From an uncultured Bacilli bacterium (GTDB taxonomy: Bacteria; Bacillota_I; Bacilli_A; RF39; UBA660), in NCBI GenBank assembly GCA_944358275.1, contig CALVQZ010000078.1:1-8714 (forward strand): a stretch of DNA of 8,714 nucleotides. The letters run 5' to 3'. Below are positions 1 to 6,399 of the stretch, one piece after another (the stretch's first letter is position 1; each line of letters opens with the position of its first letter). Below the pieces are notes generated by a model. That model saw only the letters and a list, made by a program, of their open reading frames with translations. It did no database searches and was not told the origin of the DNA. Made by a program: the position numbers and the translations under genes.

Positions 1-447
1 GTAGATGTATCAGCAAATGAAGATAATTCAATAGTTGCATATTATGATAATGGTAAAGTATATGTATATAGTGAAGGTAAGATAGTAGCAAATCCTGATG
101 CTGCATATATGTTTGGACGGTTTACTAATCTTACAAATTTAGATGTAAGCACTCTTGATACAAGTAATGTAACAAGTATGTATGGTATGTTTATTGATTG
201 TAGCAGTCTAACAACCATAGATTTAAGTAACTTTGATACAAGTAACGTAACAGATATGAGAAGTATGTTTTATGATTGTAGCAGTCTTACAACAATAGAC
301 TTCAGTAATGCAGATTTTAGCAATGTAGAAAATGGAAATTGTATGTTTTCTGATACTGATAACCTTGATCTGAGTACAATAAGAGTAAAAGATGCGGCTG
401 CAAGAAGTTTCATTGATAATGTTGGAAAAAGTTGTAAAGTGTTGTAA
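1..447 (+). CDS. BspA-like (DUF285) leucine-rich-repeat surface protein, 3' fragment
   Basis: The frame is open from base 1 and stops at TAA 445-447, so only the last 148 residues are present. After a segment resembling the region that precedes the repeats, three 26-residue units follow, of the form LTxxDxSxxDTSNVTxMxxMFxxCSS. These are typical of the BspA-type/DUF285 repeat found in surface proteins of gut Bacillota and mycoplasmas. The third unit is degenerate (ADFSNVENGN, no CSS), as expected for a terminal cap. The protein ends about 28 residues later in SCKVL, with no LPXTG motif and no C-terminal membrane segment, so anchoring, if any, must lie in the missing N-terminal part. Family members are thought to mediate adhesion or surface binding; the ligand here is unknown. 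A terminator follows at 466-503. The ATG at 109 is an internal Met, not the start. Confidence 0.85.
   Translation, partial: VDVSANEDNSIVAYYDNGKVYVYSEGKIVANPDAAYMFGRFTNLTNLDVSTLDTSNVTSMYGMFIDCSSLTTIDLSNFDTSNVTDMRSMFYDCSSLTTIDFSNADFSNVENGNCMFSDTDNLDLSTIRVKDAAARSFIDNVGKSCKVL
130..363 (+). repeat. Three tandem 78-bp units encoding DUF285 repeats
   Basis: Units run 130-207, 208-285 and 286-363, each 78 bp (26 codons) and starting at a Leu codon. Units 1 and 2 are close (DTSNVT and MF..CSS conserved); unit 3 has diverged. They are coding repeats of the BspA-like protein. Confidence 0.85.
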
Positions 448-465
448 AGAGTAATATTATTTTAT

Positions 466-503
466 AAAATGCTAGTAAGTTTAAATTTTACTAGTATTTT
501 TTT
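466..503 (+). terminator. Rho-independent terminator after the BspA-like gene
   Basis: Arms 466-479 and 487-500 pair over 14 positions, including two G-U pairs, around a 7-nt loop at 480-486. The descending arm ends in a T run (497-503). It lies 18 bp after the stop codon and separates the BspA-like gene from the ATP-grasp unit. Confidence 0.8.
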
Positions 504-545
504 ACTAAAAATGAAAAACTTTTATAGCAACATCTACAAATATAA

Positions 546-554
546 TGATATAAT
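546..554 (+). promoter_or_regulatory. Extended -10 promoter of the ATP-grasp/trpS unit
   Basis: TGATATAAT is a perfect extended -10 (TGn plus TATAAT). No convincing -35 lies 16-18 bp upstream, which an extended -10 can tolerate. It is 18 nt from the ATG at 573, so the predicted leader is only about a dozen nucleotides and carries the GGTGAT Shine-Dalgarno (564-569). The same 12-mer, TGATATAATTGT, recurs at 7122-7133. Confidence 0.6.
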
Positions 555-572
555 TGTATCAGTGGTGATATT

Positions 573-1601
573 ATGTTTAAACTTAAGTATTTAATTGGAA
601 GAATTAAAAATATGAATATTAAGAATATGTTTTCTACTATTAGTGATATTCATAATAAGACAGGTAAATCTAAAATATTTTTATTTATAGATATGATCAT
701 ATGTGCTATTAAATATCAATCTGGATATGTTGATTATCTTTTATTTGAAATGTGGAATTTGAATAGTGATGAGAGAAAGACAGTACTTACTAGAGGAAAG
801 AATAATATTTTTGTTAAATATTACAATAATAAAGAGTATAATCATATTTTCTTAAATAAGAGTGAGTTTAATGAAAGATTTAAAGACTATTTAAATAGAG
901 ATTATATTATATTAAATGATAATAAAAAGGAATTTAATAAGTTTATTAAAAAGCATAAGATAATATTCTGTAAGCCAATAAATGGTACTCACGGAGATAA
1001 TATGCAAAAGATTGTTGTTAGTGAGTTTGATGGAGATCTTTATGATTATTTAGTTAGCAAGAATTTAAAACTGATTGAAGAGGTAGTTACTCAATGTAAA
1101 GAAATGAATGAATTGTATCCTCATGCTATAAATACAGTCAGACTCATTACAGTAAATAGATATGATGGTGTTGTAAAGTTAGTAGCAGCATATCAAAGAA
1201 TAGGTAATCATGGCTATATTGTTGATAATTATAATGGTGGTGGTATGGTTGTTCCGATAAACGAGAAAACAGGAGTAATTGAGTATCCAGCAGTTGATAA
1301 ACTTAAGAATGTTTATCATAAGCATCCGATGACAGATACGAGTATAGTTGGTTTTAAAATTCCAATGTATAAAGATGCGGTTAGTCTTGCTAAAAAGGCT
1401 GCTAAAGTTGTAAAAGAAGTAAGATATGTTGGTTGGGATATTGCTATTACTGATAAAGGTCCAACTATAATAGAAGGTAATGAATATCCTGGACACGATA
1501 TTTATCAACTTCCAGCACACAGAACTAATAATATAGGTGTTCTTCCAAAGTTTGAAGAATCATTAGGAAAGATAAAGGATTTAAGTAAGAAGGTGAAATA
1601 A
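573..1601 (+). CDS. Sugar-transfer-associated ATP-grasp domain protein
   Basis: This 342-residue protein resembles the ATP-grasp family often found in polysaccharide and cell-surface glycan loci (ATPgrasp_ST type). Such enzymes join a carboxylate to an amine or similar nucleophile through an acyl-phosphate; the substrate here is unknown. Visible markers are the glycine-rich nucleotide-binding stretch with K134 (FCKPINGTHGDN, 134-142), the HAINTVRLITV strand, the YNGGGMVVP loop, and the metal-binding end of the fold, WDIAITDKGPTIIEGNEYPG, with E301 and N303. No signal peptide or membrane anchor is evident, so it is probably cytoplasmic. The ATG is preceded by GGTGAT at 564-569. Its stop overlaps the trpS start (TAATG). 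Codon use differs from its neighbours: Ile is 19 ATT to 15 ATA and Lys 22 AAG to 21 AAA, whereas gatD has 3 to 24 and 2 to 28. Different ancestry or low expression could explain this. Confidence 0.78.
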   Translation: MFKLKYLIGRIKNMNIKNMFSTISDIHNKTGKSKIFLFIDMIICAIKYQSGYVDYLLFEMWNLNSDERKTVLTRGKNNIFVKYYNNKEYNHIFLNKSEFNERFKDYLNRDYIILNDNKKEFNKFIKKHKIIFCKPINGTHGDNMQKIVVSEFDGDLYDYLVSKNLKLIEEVVTQCKEMNELYPHAINTVRLITVNRYDGVVKLVAAYQRIGNHGYIVDNYNGGGMVVPINEKTGVIEYPAVDKLKNVYHKHPMTDTSIVGFKIPMYKDAVSLAKKAAKVVKEVRYVGWDIAITDKGPTIIEGNEYPGHDIYQLPAHRTNNIGVLPKFEESLGKIKDLSKKVK

Positions 1602-2581
1602 TGAAAAGAATATTAACTGGTTTACAACCAACAGGAAATATAACTTTAGGTAATTATATTGGTGCAATAAGACAAATGAAAGAACTACAAGATAAATATG
1701 ATTCATATATGTTTGTAGCAGATATGCATGCAATAACAATACCACAAGATAAAGATGCATTAAGTAAAAATACAAGAAGTTTAATAGCTATCTATTTAGC
1801 ATGTGGAATAGATCCAGATAAAAATACTATATATATTCAATCTGAAAATCCATATCATGCTAATCTATCGTGGATATTAGAGTGTAATACATATTTTGGA
1901 GAGTTATCTAGAATGACTCAATTTAAAGATAAAAGTAGTAAGCACGCAAATTTTACTACAGGCTTATTTACATATCCTGTTTTAATGGCAGCAGATATTC
2001 TTTTATATGATGCTGATCTTATACCAGTAGGTATCGATCAAAAACAACACTTAGAAATAACAAGAGATTTAGCAATACGTTTTAATAAAAAGTATGGAGA
2101 TACATTTAAAGTACCAGAACCATTTATATCTACTACAGGTACAAAGATAATGGATTTAGTAAATCCAACTATAAAAATGAGTAAATCAAGTGATAATCCA
2201 AAAGGAATAATATATCTTTTAGATGATATTAAATCTGCAAGAAAAAAGATAATGGGAGCAACTACTGATAGTGAAATGATTATTAAATATGATGTAGAAA
2301 ATAAACCTGGAATATCTAATTTAATAAATATTTATAGTGCATTAACTAATAAATCTATAAGTGAAGTAGAAGATGAATTTAAAGGTAAAAACTATGGTGA
2401 ATTTAAGAAGTGTGTTGCTGATGAAGTAGAAAAATTACTTACAAATGTACAAGAAAAATATAAAGAATATATAGAAAGTGATATAATAGATGTTATATTA
2501 GATAAAGGAATGGAAAAAACTATAAAAGAAGCAGAGAAAAAATATAAAGAAGTAAAAGAAAAAGTTGGTTTTAAAAGATAG
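1601..2581 (+). CDS. trpS: Tryptophan--tRNA ligase
   Basis: Cytoplasmic class I aminoacyl-tRNA synthetase that charges tRNA(Trp) using ATP. The 326-residue length is normal for bacterial TrpRS. The N-terminal GLQPTGNITLGNYIGA holds the HIGH-type motif (TLGN, residues 15-18). KMSKS is at residues 192-196. The family signatures VADMHAITIP, ILECNTYFGELSRMTQFKDK and DLIPVGIDQKQHLEITRD are all present. The C-terminal 100 residues form the helical anticodon-binding part. The ATG shares one base with the stop of the ATP-grasp gene, and AGGTGA at 1591-1596 lies inside that gene, so the two are co-transcribed and probably translationally coupled. There is therefore no room for a T-box leader directly before trpS. 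A short terminator follows at 2580-2602. Confidence 0.97.
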   Translation: MKRILTGLQPTGNITLGNYIGAIRQMKELQDKYDSYMFVADMHAITIPQDKDALSKNTRSLIAIYLACGIDPDKNTIYIQSENPYHANLSWILECNTYFGELSRMTQFKDKSSKHANFTTGLFTYPVLMAADILLYDADLIPVGIDQKQHLEITRDLAIRFNKKYGDTFKVPEPFISTTGTKIMDLVNPTIKMSKSSDNPKGIIYLLDDIKSARKKIMGATTDSEMIIKYDVENKPGISNLINIYSALTNKSISEVEDEFKGKNYGEFKKCVADEVEKLLTNVQEKYKEYIESDIIDVILDKGMEKTIKEAEKKYKEVKEKVGFKR

Positions 2582-2602
2582 AAACTAAGTTGTTTCTTTT
2601 TT
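2580..2602 (+). terminator. Short hairpin terminator after trpS
   Basis: AGAAAC (2580-2585) pairs with GTTTCT (2592-2597) around a 6-nt loop and runs into six T residues (2597-2602). The stem has only six pairs and overlaps the trpS stop. No clear promoter lies between it and murT, so partial read-through into murT is plausible. Confidence 0.55.
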
Positions 2603-2619
2603 ATGTAAAGAGGTGAATT

Positions 2620-3942
2620 ATGATTAAAATACAATTAGTAATATGTAAAATTGCAGGTAAAATACTTAAATTACTAAAAAGGGGTTCTAATTTCCCAGGC
2701 GTACTAGCACTTAAACTAAATAAAAATATTTTAAATTATTTTAAGATGCCTAAAATAGTAATTGCAGTAACAGGTAGTGCTGGAAAAGGAAGTACATCAT
2801 CTATTATTAGTGAAGTACTCAAAGATAGTGGTAAAAGAGTAGTACACAATAAATTTGGAAGTAATATGCTTTCTGGAATACTTTCTTTACTAATAAGTAG
2901 TTCTAATATAAAAGGAGAAATAAAAGCTGATGCTTTAGTAATAGAAGTAGATGAAAGATACACTAAAGTTATATTTGATATAGTAAAACCACAGTATGTA
3001 GTTATAACAAATATTTGTAGAGATCAACCTCCAAGACATGGGCATTTTGATTTAGTATTTGAAAAAATAAAAGAAGCACTTACTGATGATATGCATCTTA
3101 TATTAAATGCAGATGATCCATATTTACAAAAGTTTAAAATTAACTCAAAAAATAAAATAACTTACTATGGAATAAATAAAAATAAATATTCTTATAAAAC
3201 TAATAAATTTAATAGTTTAAATATTTCACATTGTCCTATATGTAATAACAAATTACAATACAATTATTATCACATAGAAGCACTAGGAGATTATACTTGT
3301 AATAATTGTGATTTCAAAAGACCAAATGTTGACTATTTAGCAACAAAAATATCTTTAGATAATAAATATATGCTTATAAATAATAAACAAAAATTAACTA
3401 TACAATTTAGTGTGTTATATTATGCATATAACATTTTAGCAGCATACTCTACATCATCTTTATTAGGTATAAAAGAAGAAGATATTGCTAAATATATATC
3501 GAAGATGGAAAATGATAAAAAATTAAATGATACTTACAAATATAAAGAAAATCAAGTATATGTAATGAATAATAAAAATGAAAATAGTACTACATTTAAT
3601 CAATCAGTTCTTTTTGCAAGTAATCACAAGAAGAAAAGAACTATAGTAATTGGTTGGAAAGAAATAAGCAGAAGATATGAACATAATGATATGTCTTGGT
3701 TATACGATATAGAATTTGAATTATTAAATGATAAATATACAGATAAGGTAATATGTGTAGGAAGAGATAGATATGATATAGCAACAAGAATGAAATATGC
3801 TGGATTTAAGAATAATCAAATAAAAATATATGAAAATTTAGATGAAGCAGAAGATATGATTAAAAAATCAAACACAGATATATTTGCAATAGTAAATTTT
3901 GATTATGTAATACCATTTAACAGGCTAATGAAGGAGGACTAG
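2620..3942 (+). CDS. murT: Lipid II isoglutaminyl synthase, Mur ligase subunit MurT
   Basis: MurT uses ATP to activate the alpha-carboxyl of D-Glu in lipid II; the product with ammonia is D-isoglutamine. The 440 residues match the family length. In order: an N-terminal helical lead-in; a P-loop VTGSAGKGST (G52-T59, K56), closer to the FolC form GKGS than to the usual Mur GKT; EVDERY and VVITNICRDQ of the Mur central domain; LNADDPY; a four-cysteine zinc ribbon inserted in the central domain, typical of MurT (C205, C208, C227, C230); and a C-terminal DUF1727-type domain with NDMSWLYDIEFE. The common motif NLFRDQLDRYGE is changed here to NICRDQPPRHGH. AGAGGTGA (2609-2616) precedes the ATG. gatD follows after one base, as expected for partners of one complex at the inner face of the membrane. 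Unlike its partner, MurT shows no obvious loss of active-site motifs. Confidence 0.93.
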   Translation: MIKIQLVICKIAGKILKLLKRGSNFPGVLALKLNKNILNYFKMPKIVIAVTGSAGKGSTSSIISEVLKDSGKRVVHNKFGSNMLSGILSLLISSSNIKGEIKADALVIEVDERYTKVIFDIVKPQYVVITNICRDQPPRHGHFDLVFEKIKEALTDDMHLILNADDPYLQKFKINSKNKITYYGINKNKYSYKTNKFNSLNISHCPICNNKLQYNYYHIEALGDYTCNNCDFKRPNVDYLATKISLDNKYMLINNKQKLTIQFSVLYYAYNILAAYSTSSLLGIKEEDIAKYISKMENDKKLNDTYKYKENQVYVMNNKNENSTTFNQSVLFASNHKKKRTIVIGWKEISRRYEHNDMSWLYDIEFELLNDKYTDKVICVGRDRYDIATRMKYAGFKNNQIKIYENLDEAEDMIKKSNTDIFAIVNFDYVIPFNRLMKED

Positions 3943-3943
3943 T

Positions 3944-4615
3944 ATGACAGTATATATAGCGCATCTTTATTATGATTTAATGAATTTATATGGTGAAGTA
4001 GGTAATATAAAAGCATTAAAATATGCATTAGAAAGTGAAAAAGTCAAAGTAGAAATTGATAAATTAACAGTGCTAGATGATATAGACTTTTCTAAGTATG
4101 ACATAATATATATTGGATCTGGTGCAGAGAATAATCAATTACTCGTATTAGAAGATATAAAAAAATATAAAGATGAAATAAAAAAATATATAGAATCAAA
4201 TAAATTTATAATAGCAACAGGTAACAGTATAGAACTATTTGGAAAAAGTATATCAAATAATAGTGCATTAAATATATTTAACTATACATCTAAACAAATA
4301 GATAAAAGAATAGTTAGTGATGTAATAATAAAAATGAAAAATGTAAAAGATAATGTAATAGGCTTTCAAAATAGAGGTAGTATAATAGAAGGTAATGATA
4401 ATCCATTATTTATAGATGATGCTAACCTAGGAGTTAATTATAAAAACTTTTATGGGACATATATTCTAGGACCTATATTAGCAAGAAATCCAGAGTTAAA
4501 TAAATATTTAGTTAGTAAAATATTAAAGATGAAAAATAATAAATTTAAAGTAAAAAATATAGACTTAAAATTAGAGAAAAAAGCATATAAAAGCTATTTA
4601 GAAACATATCATTAA
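3944..4615 (+). CDS. gatD: GatD-family amidotransferase-like subunit, catalytic residues missing
   Basis: GatD normally hydrolyses glutamine and passes ammonia to MurT. Identity rests on position (one base after murT, AGGAGG at 3932-3937) and on fold markers: LYYDLMNLYGEVGNIKAL at the N-terminus, GFQN, and YKNFYGTYILGPILARNPEL near the end. Compared with the family as I recall it (S. aureus GatD, Cys94 and His189), the nucleophile motif ICGGYQ(L/F)LG reads ATGNSIELFG, with Gly93 (codon GGT, 4220-4222) in place of Cys. GTYLHGP reads GTYILGP, with Leu175 (CTA, 4466-4468) in place of His. The loop GGGxDREQ reads GSGAENNQ, and ENHGGRT reads QNRGSII, followed by a shortened loop. The 223 residues are slightly short, but the frame is intact and ends cleanly. 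It therefore looks like a maintained but non-glutaminase subunit; a structural role or ammonia-dependent amidation is inference. Confidence 0.85.
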   Translation: MTVYIAHLYYDLMNLYGEVGNIKALKYALESEKVKVEIDKLTVLDDIDFSKYDIIYIGSGAENNQLLVLEDIKKYKDEIKKYIESNKFIIATGNSIELFGKSISNNSALNIFNYTSKQIDKRIVSDVIIKMKNVKDNVIGFQNRGSIIEGNDNPLFIDDANLGVNYKNFYGTYILGPILARNPELNKYLVSKILKMKNNKFKVKNIDLKLEKKAYKSYLETYH

Positions 4616-4621
4616 GCTTTA

Positions 4622-4650
4622 TTTACTTATTTATTTATTCATGATAAACT
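4622..4650 (+). promoter_or_regulatory. Promoter of the pseudouridine synthase gene
   Basis: TTTACT (4622-4627) and TAAACT (4645-4650) are 17 bp apart, and TGA precedes the second box, making it an extended -10. Each box matches consensus at four of six positions. The segment 4641-4672 closely matches 545-575 upstream of the ATP-grasp gene. An inverted repeat, TGATAA-4nt-TTATCA (4642-4657), overlaps the -10. No clear terminator follows gatD, so read-through from gatD is also possible. Confidence 0.5.
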
Positions 4651-4669
4651 ATTATCAGTTGGTGATATT

Positions 4670-5383
4670 ATGGAAAGATTACAAAAAATTATCGCTAAAA
4701 GTGGATATGCTAGTAGAAGAAAAGCAGAAGAGTTAATAAAAAGTGGAAAAGTAATGGTAAATGGTAAGATAGTAACAGAACTAGGAACTAAAGCTAGTTT
4801 TAGTGATGATATATTAGTAGAAGGAAAAAAAATAGAAAAAGAAGAAAAAGAATACTACATTTTCAATAAACCAAGAGGAGTTATTACAAGTACTAAAGAT
4901 GAAAAAGGAAGATGTGTAGTAACAGATTATTTTGCTAGTAATAAAAGATTATATCCAGTAGGAAGACTCGATTATGATACAACAGGGTTACTAATAGTTA
5001 CTAATGATGGAGAATTATCTAATTTAATTACAAACCCAAAAAACGAGATAGAAAAAGTTTACGTTGCAAAACTTGAAGGAATTATAAAAGGAATAGAAAT
5101 AAATAAACTTAAAAAAGGAATAGTCTTAGATGGAATAAAATGTATTCCTAAAAGAGTTAAACTTAAATCATATGATAAAAAAAGTAATAGTTCGATTGTT
5201 GAAATAACTATTACTGAAGGAAAAAATCACGAAGTTAAAAGATTATTTGAAAAAGTAGGATTCAAAGTTTCCAAATTAAAAAGAGAAAAAATTGCATTTC
5301 TTACTTTAAGTAATTTACAACCTGGTGAATATAGAAAATTAAATAGAAAAGAAGTAAAACACCTATTTAGTCTAATTAAATAG
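4670..5383 (+). CDS. rluB: Ribosomal large-subunit pseudouridine synthase, RluB/RsuA family
   Basis: Isomerises a specific uridine of rRNA to pseudouridine. The 237 residues comprise an N-terminal S4 RNA-binding domain (about residues 2-60, LQKIIAKSGYASRRKAEELI) and a catalytic domain. The latter begins YIFNKPRGVITS and contains GRLDYDTTGLLIVTNDG, with catalytic Asp101, followed by EKVYVAKLEG and, near the C-terminus, EGKNHEVKRLFEKVGFKVSKLKR. This layout fits the RluB/RsuA branch; the Bacilli members with an S4 domain are usually annotated RluB, acting on 23S rRNA. The choice between RluB and a 16S (RsuA) target cannot be settled from sequence reading alone. GGTGAT at 4661-4666 precedes the ATG. 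The last codons form one arm of a bidirectional terminator. Confidence 0.9.
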   Translation: MERLQKIIAKSGYASRRKAEELIKSGKVMVNGKIVTELGTKASFSDDILVEGKKIEKEEKEYYIFNKPRGVITSTKDEKGRCVVTDYFASNKRLYPVGRLDYDTTGLLIVTNDGELSNLITNPKNEIEKVYVAKLEGIIKGIEINKLKKGIVLDGIKCIPKRVKLKSYDKKSNSSIVEITITEGKNHEVKRLFEKVGFKVSKLKREKIAFLTLSNLQPGEYRKLNRKEVKHLFSLIK

Positions 5384-5389
5384 GTGTTT
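5357..5389. terminator. Bidirectional terminator between convergent rluB and ferredoxin genes
   Basis: Arms 5357-5370 and 5376-5389 pair over 14 positions (one G-U) around the loop 5371-5375. The core is ACACCTATTTA with its complement. T-rich sequence follows on the plus strand (TTTCTTGTTT), and the A-rich 5' side (AAAA at 5356-5359) gives a U tract on the minus strand. The stem includes the rluB stop codon and lies 5 bp from the ferredoxin stop. Confidence 0.85.
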
Positions 5390-5394
5390 CTTGT

Positions 5395-5580
5395 TTATTC
5401 ATCTTTAACAATAGCATTAGTAGGGCAACCTTCAAGTGCCTCAGTTGCTGCTTCAATATTTTCTTCTGATGGTTCTTTCTTAACTATAGCAAGACCATCA
5501 TCATCAAAATCAAAAACTTCTCCACAAGCTCCTACACATGCTCCACATCCAATGCATTTTTCTTTTTCTACTTTAAACAT
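5395..5580 (-). CDS. fer: Small single-cluster [4Fe-4S] ferredoxin
   Basis: A 61-residue cytoplasmic electron carrier. C9, C12 and C15 (CIGCGAC), together with C52 in GCPTNAI, are the ligands of one [4Fe-4S] cluster. C19 is an extra cysteine in the place where related single-cluster ferredoxins have a structural cysteine. The protein is very acidic (DFDDDG; Glu-rich helix 38-50), normal for the family. AGGAGG on the minus strand (plus coordinates 5587-5592) lies 6 nt before the ATG. It is the only minus-strand gene in the window: convergent with rluB through a shared terminator and divergent from the tail-anchored protein gene. The redox partner cannot be told from the neighbours. Confidence 0.95.
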   Translation of the reverse strand: MFKVEKEKCIGCGACVGACGEVFDFDDDGLAIVKKEPSEENIEAATEALEGCPTNAIVKDE

Positions 5581-5597
5581 AAATAACCTCCTATATG

Positions 5598-5627
5598 ATT
5601 ATATATCAATAATACAAATAAAATCAA
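5598..5627 (-). promoter_or_regulatory. Ferredoxin promoter
   Basis: On the minus strand, TTGATT (complement of 5622-5627) and a perfect TATAAT (complement of 5598-5603) are 18 bp apart. Only 17 nt separate the -10 from the ATG, so the AGGAGG lies at the extreme 5' end of the predicted mRNA. Confidence 0.7.
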
Positions 5628-5655
5628 TTGTTATATTTAATTTTTTTTTAATGTA

Positions 5656-5664
5656 TGGTATTAT
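5656..5664 (+). promoter_or_regulatory. Extended -10 promoter of the tail-anchored protein gene
   Basis: TGGTATTAT is an extended -10 with one mismatch (TATTAT). A poor -35, TTTAAT (5636-5641), is at 17 bp spacing. The box lies 20 nt before the ATG at 5685 and is back to back with the ferredoxin promoter. Confidence 0.5.
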
Positions 5665-5684
5665 TAAAATAGTAGGTGAGTAAT

Positions 5685-6377
5685 ATGAAATCTAGAATGG
5701 ATAGATATTATAAAGAGTATGAATTAAAACAAAGAACTTCTAAGAACGATTCTTTATATGATGAATTATACAAAGAAAAAAGAATGCCAAAAAGTAATGT
5801 TACAGTTATCGATAATATAAACGAAATAGATATTACTAAGATTAAAAGTATGGTAGATAGTAGAGAAAATTATAAGAGAGTAAGAAATTATGAAAATCTT
5901 ACTAATAGAGTTGATTCATATAAAAATAGTGATATAGATTATAGTATAGAAGAAATAGATTATAGTAATTACGATATAAATGAAATAATAAAAAATAAAA
6001 GAAGCGATAATAATTATGAAGAAGATTCTTCTAAAGTAAGAAGAATAACAAATAAAGACTATGCTATCTTATCTTCTTTGGAAAGCAAAAACCCAGTAGA
6101 ACTTAGCGATGACTTACTTAATCACGAACAACAACTTAAAGATTTATTTAATACTGTATCAAGAACTAATATTACATCTACTGATTTATTTTCTAATTTA
6201 AAGAAAGAAGAAAAAAAAGAAGAAGAAACTTTTTATACGGATACTACAAAATTTGAAGGAATTGATTTTGAAGGAGTTGTAGAAAAAAAGAGTAGTTCTA
6301 AAGCATTTATAATTATTGGTATTATAGCTATACTTATAGCAATTGCAATAATCGTATATATTAAATTTTTTAAGTAG
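5685..6377 (+). CDS. Tail-anchored acidic/basic low-complexity protein of unknown function
   Basis: I do not recognise a family. The 230-residue protein has no signal peptide. Its long polar N-terminal region, rich in Lys, Asp, Glu, Asn, Ser and Tyr (SRMDRYYKEYELKQR, then DYSIEEIDYSNYDINEI), is probably partly disordered. A conserved-looking middle follows (RRITNKDYAILSSLE, then HEQQLKDLFNTV). After KKEEKKEEETFYTDTTKF comes one hydrophobic segment (about 207-226) ending KFFK. That is the layout of a tail-anchored inner-membrane protein with its body in the cytoplasm. The start was taken at ATG 5685 because AGGTGA (5674-5679) is correctly spaced for it; the in-frame GTG at 5676 lies inside that Shine-Dalgarno. 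The stop codon falls within a terminator stem, and yunB follows. Confidence 0.8.
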   Translation: MKSRMDRYYKEYELKQRTSKNDSLYDELYKEKRMPKSNVTVIDNINEIDITKIKSMVDSRENYKRVRNYENLTNRVDSYKNSDIDYSIEEIDYSNYDINEIIKNKRSDNNYEEDSSKVRRITNKDYAILSSLESKNPVELSDDLLNHEQQLKDLFNTVSRTNITSTDLFSNLKKEEKKEEETFYTDTTKFEGIDFEGVVEKKSSSKAFIIIGIIAILIAIAIIVYIKFFK

Positions 6378-6399
6378 TACTATAATATACTACTTTTTT
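6372..6399 (+). terminator. Terminator after the tail-anchored protein gene
   Basis: AAGTAGTA (6372-6379) pairs with TACTACTT (6388-6395) around an 8-nt loop and ends in a T run (6394-6399). The stop codon TAG lies in the stem. The loop contains TATAAT (6381-6386), a possible -10 for yunB. Confidence 0.65.
6381..6386 (+). promoter_or_regulatory. Possible -10 box for yunB inside the terminator loop
   Basis: A perfect TATAAT lies 26 nt before the yunB ATG. No -35 is seen at 16-18 bp and there is no TGn extension, so this is tentative. Placing it in the terminator loop would let transcription restart where the upstream transcript ends. Confidence 0.35.

Noticed and set aside
1179..1520. Open frame on the minus strand inside the ATP-grasp gene
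   Set aside because: Low-complexity translation with no family features, fully antisense to a well-supported gene; typical AT-rich shadow.
1500..1600. Possible T-box leader for trpS
   Set aside because: trpS overlaps the preceding gene by one base and its ribosome site is inside that gene, leaving no leader region.
3944..4615. Frameshift or pseudogene explanation for the odd GatD
   Set aside because: The frame is continuous, with a strong Shine-Dalgarno, a clean stop and conserved motifs on both sides of the lost residues; sequence error would have to hit several separate motifs in frame.
4590..4620. AAAGCT/AGCTTT inverted repeat after gatD as a terminator
   Set aside because: Only six pairs around a 19-nt loop and no uninterrupted T tract; not convincing.
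5384..5683. Plus-strand open frame across the ferredoxin locus
   Set aside because: It is antisense to the ferredoxin, which has a perfect cluster motif, AGGAGG and a promoter; the plus frame has no Shine-Dalgarno and a Ser/Pro-rich artefact translation.
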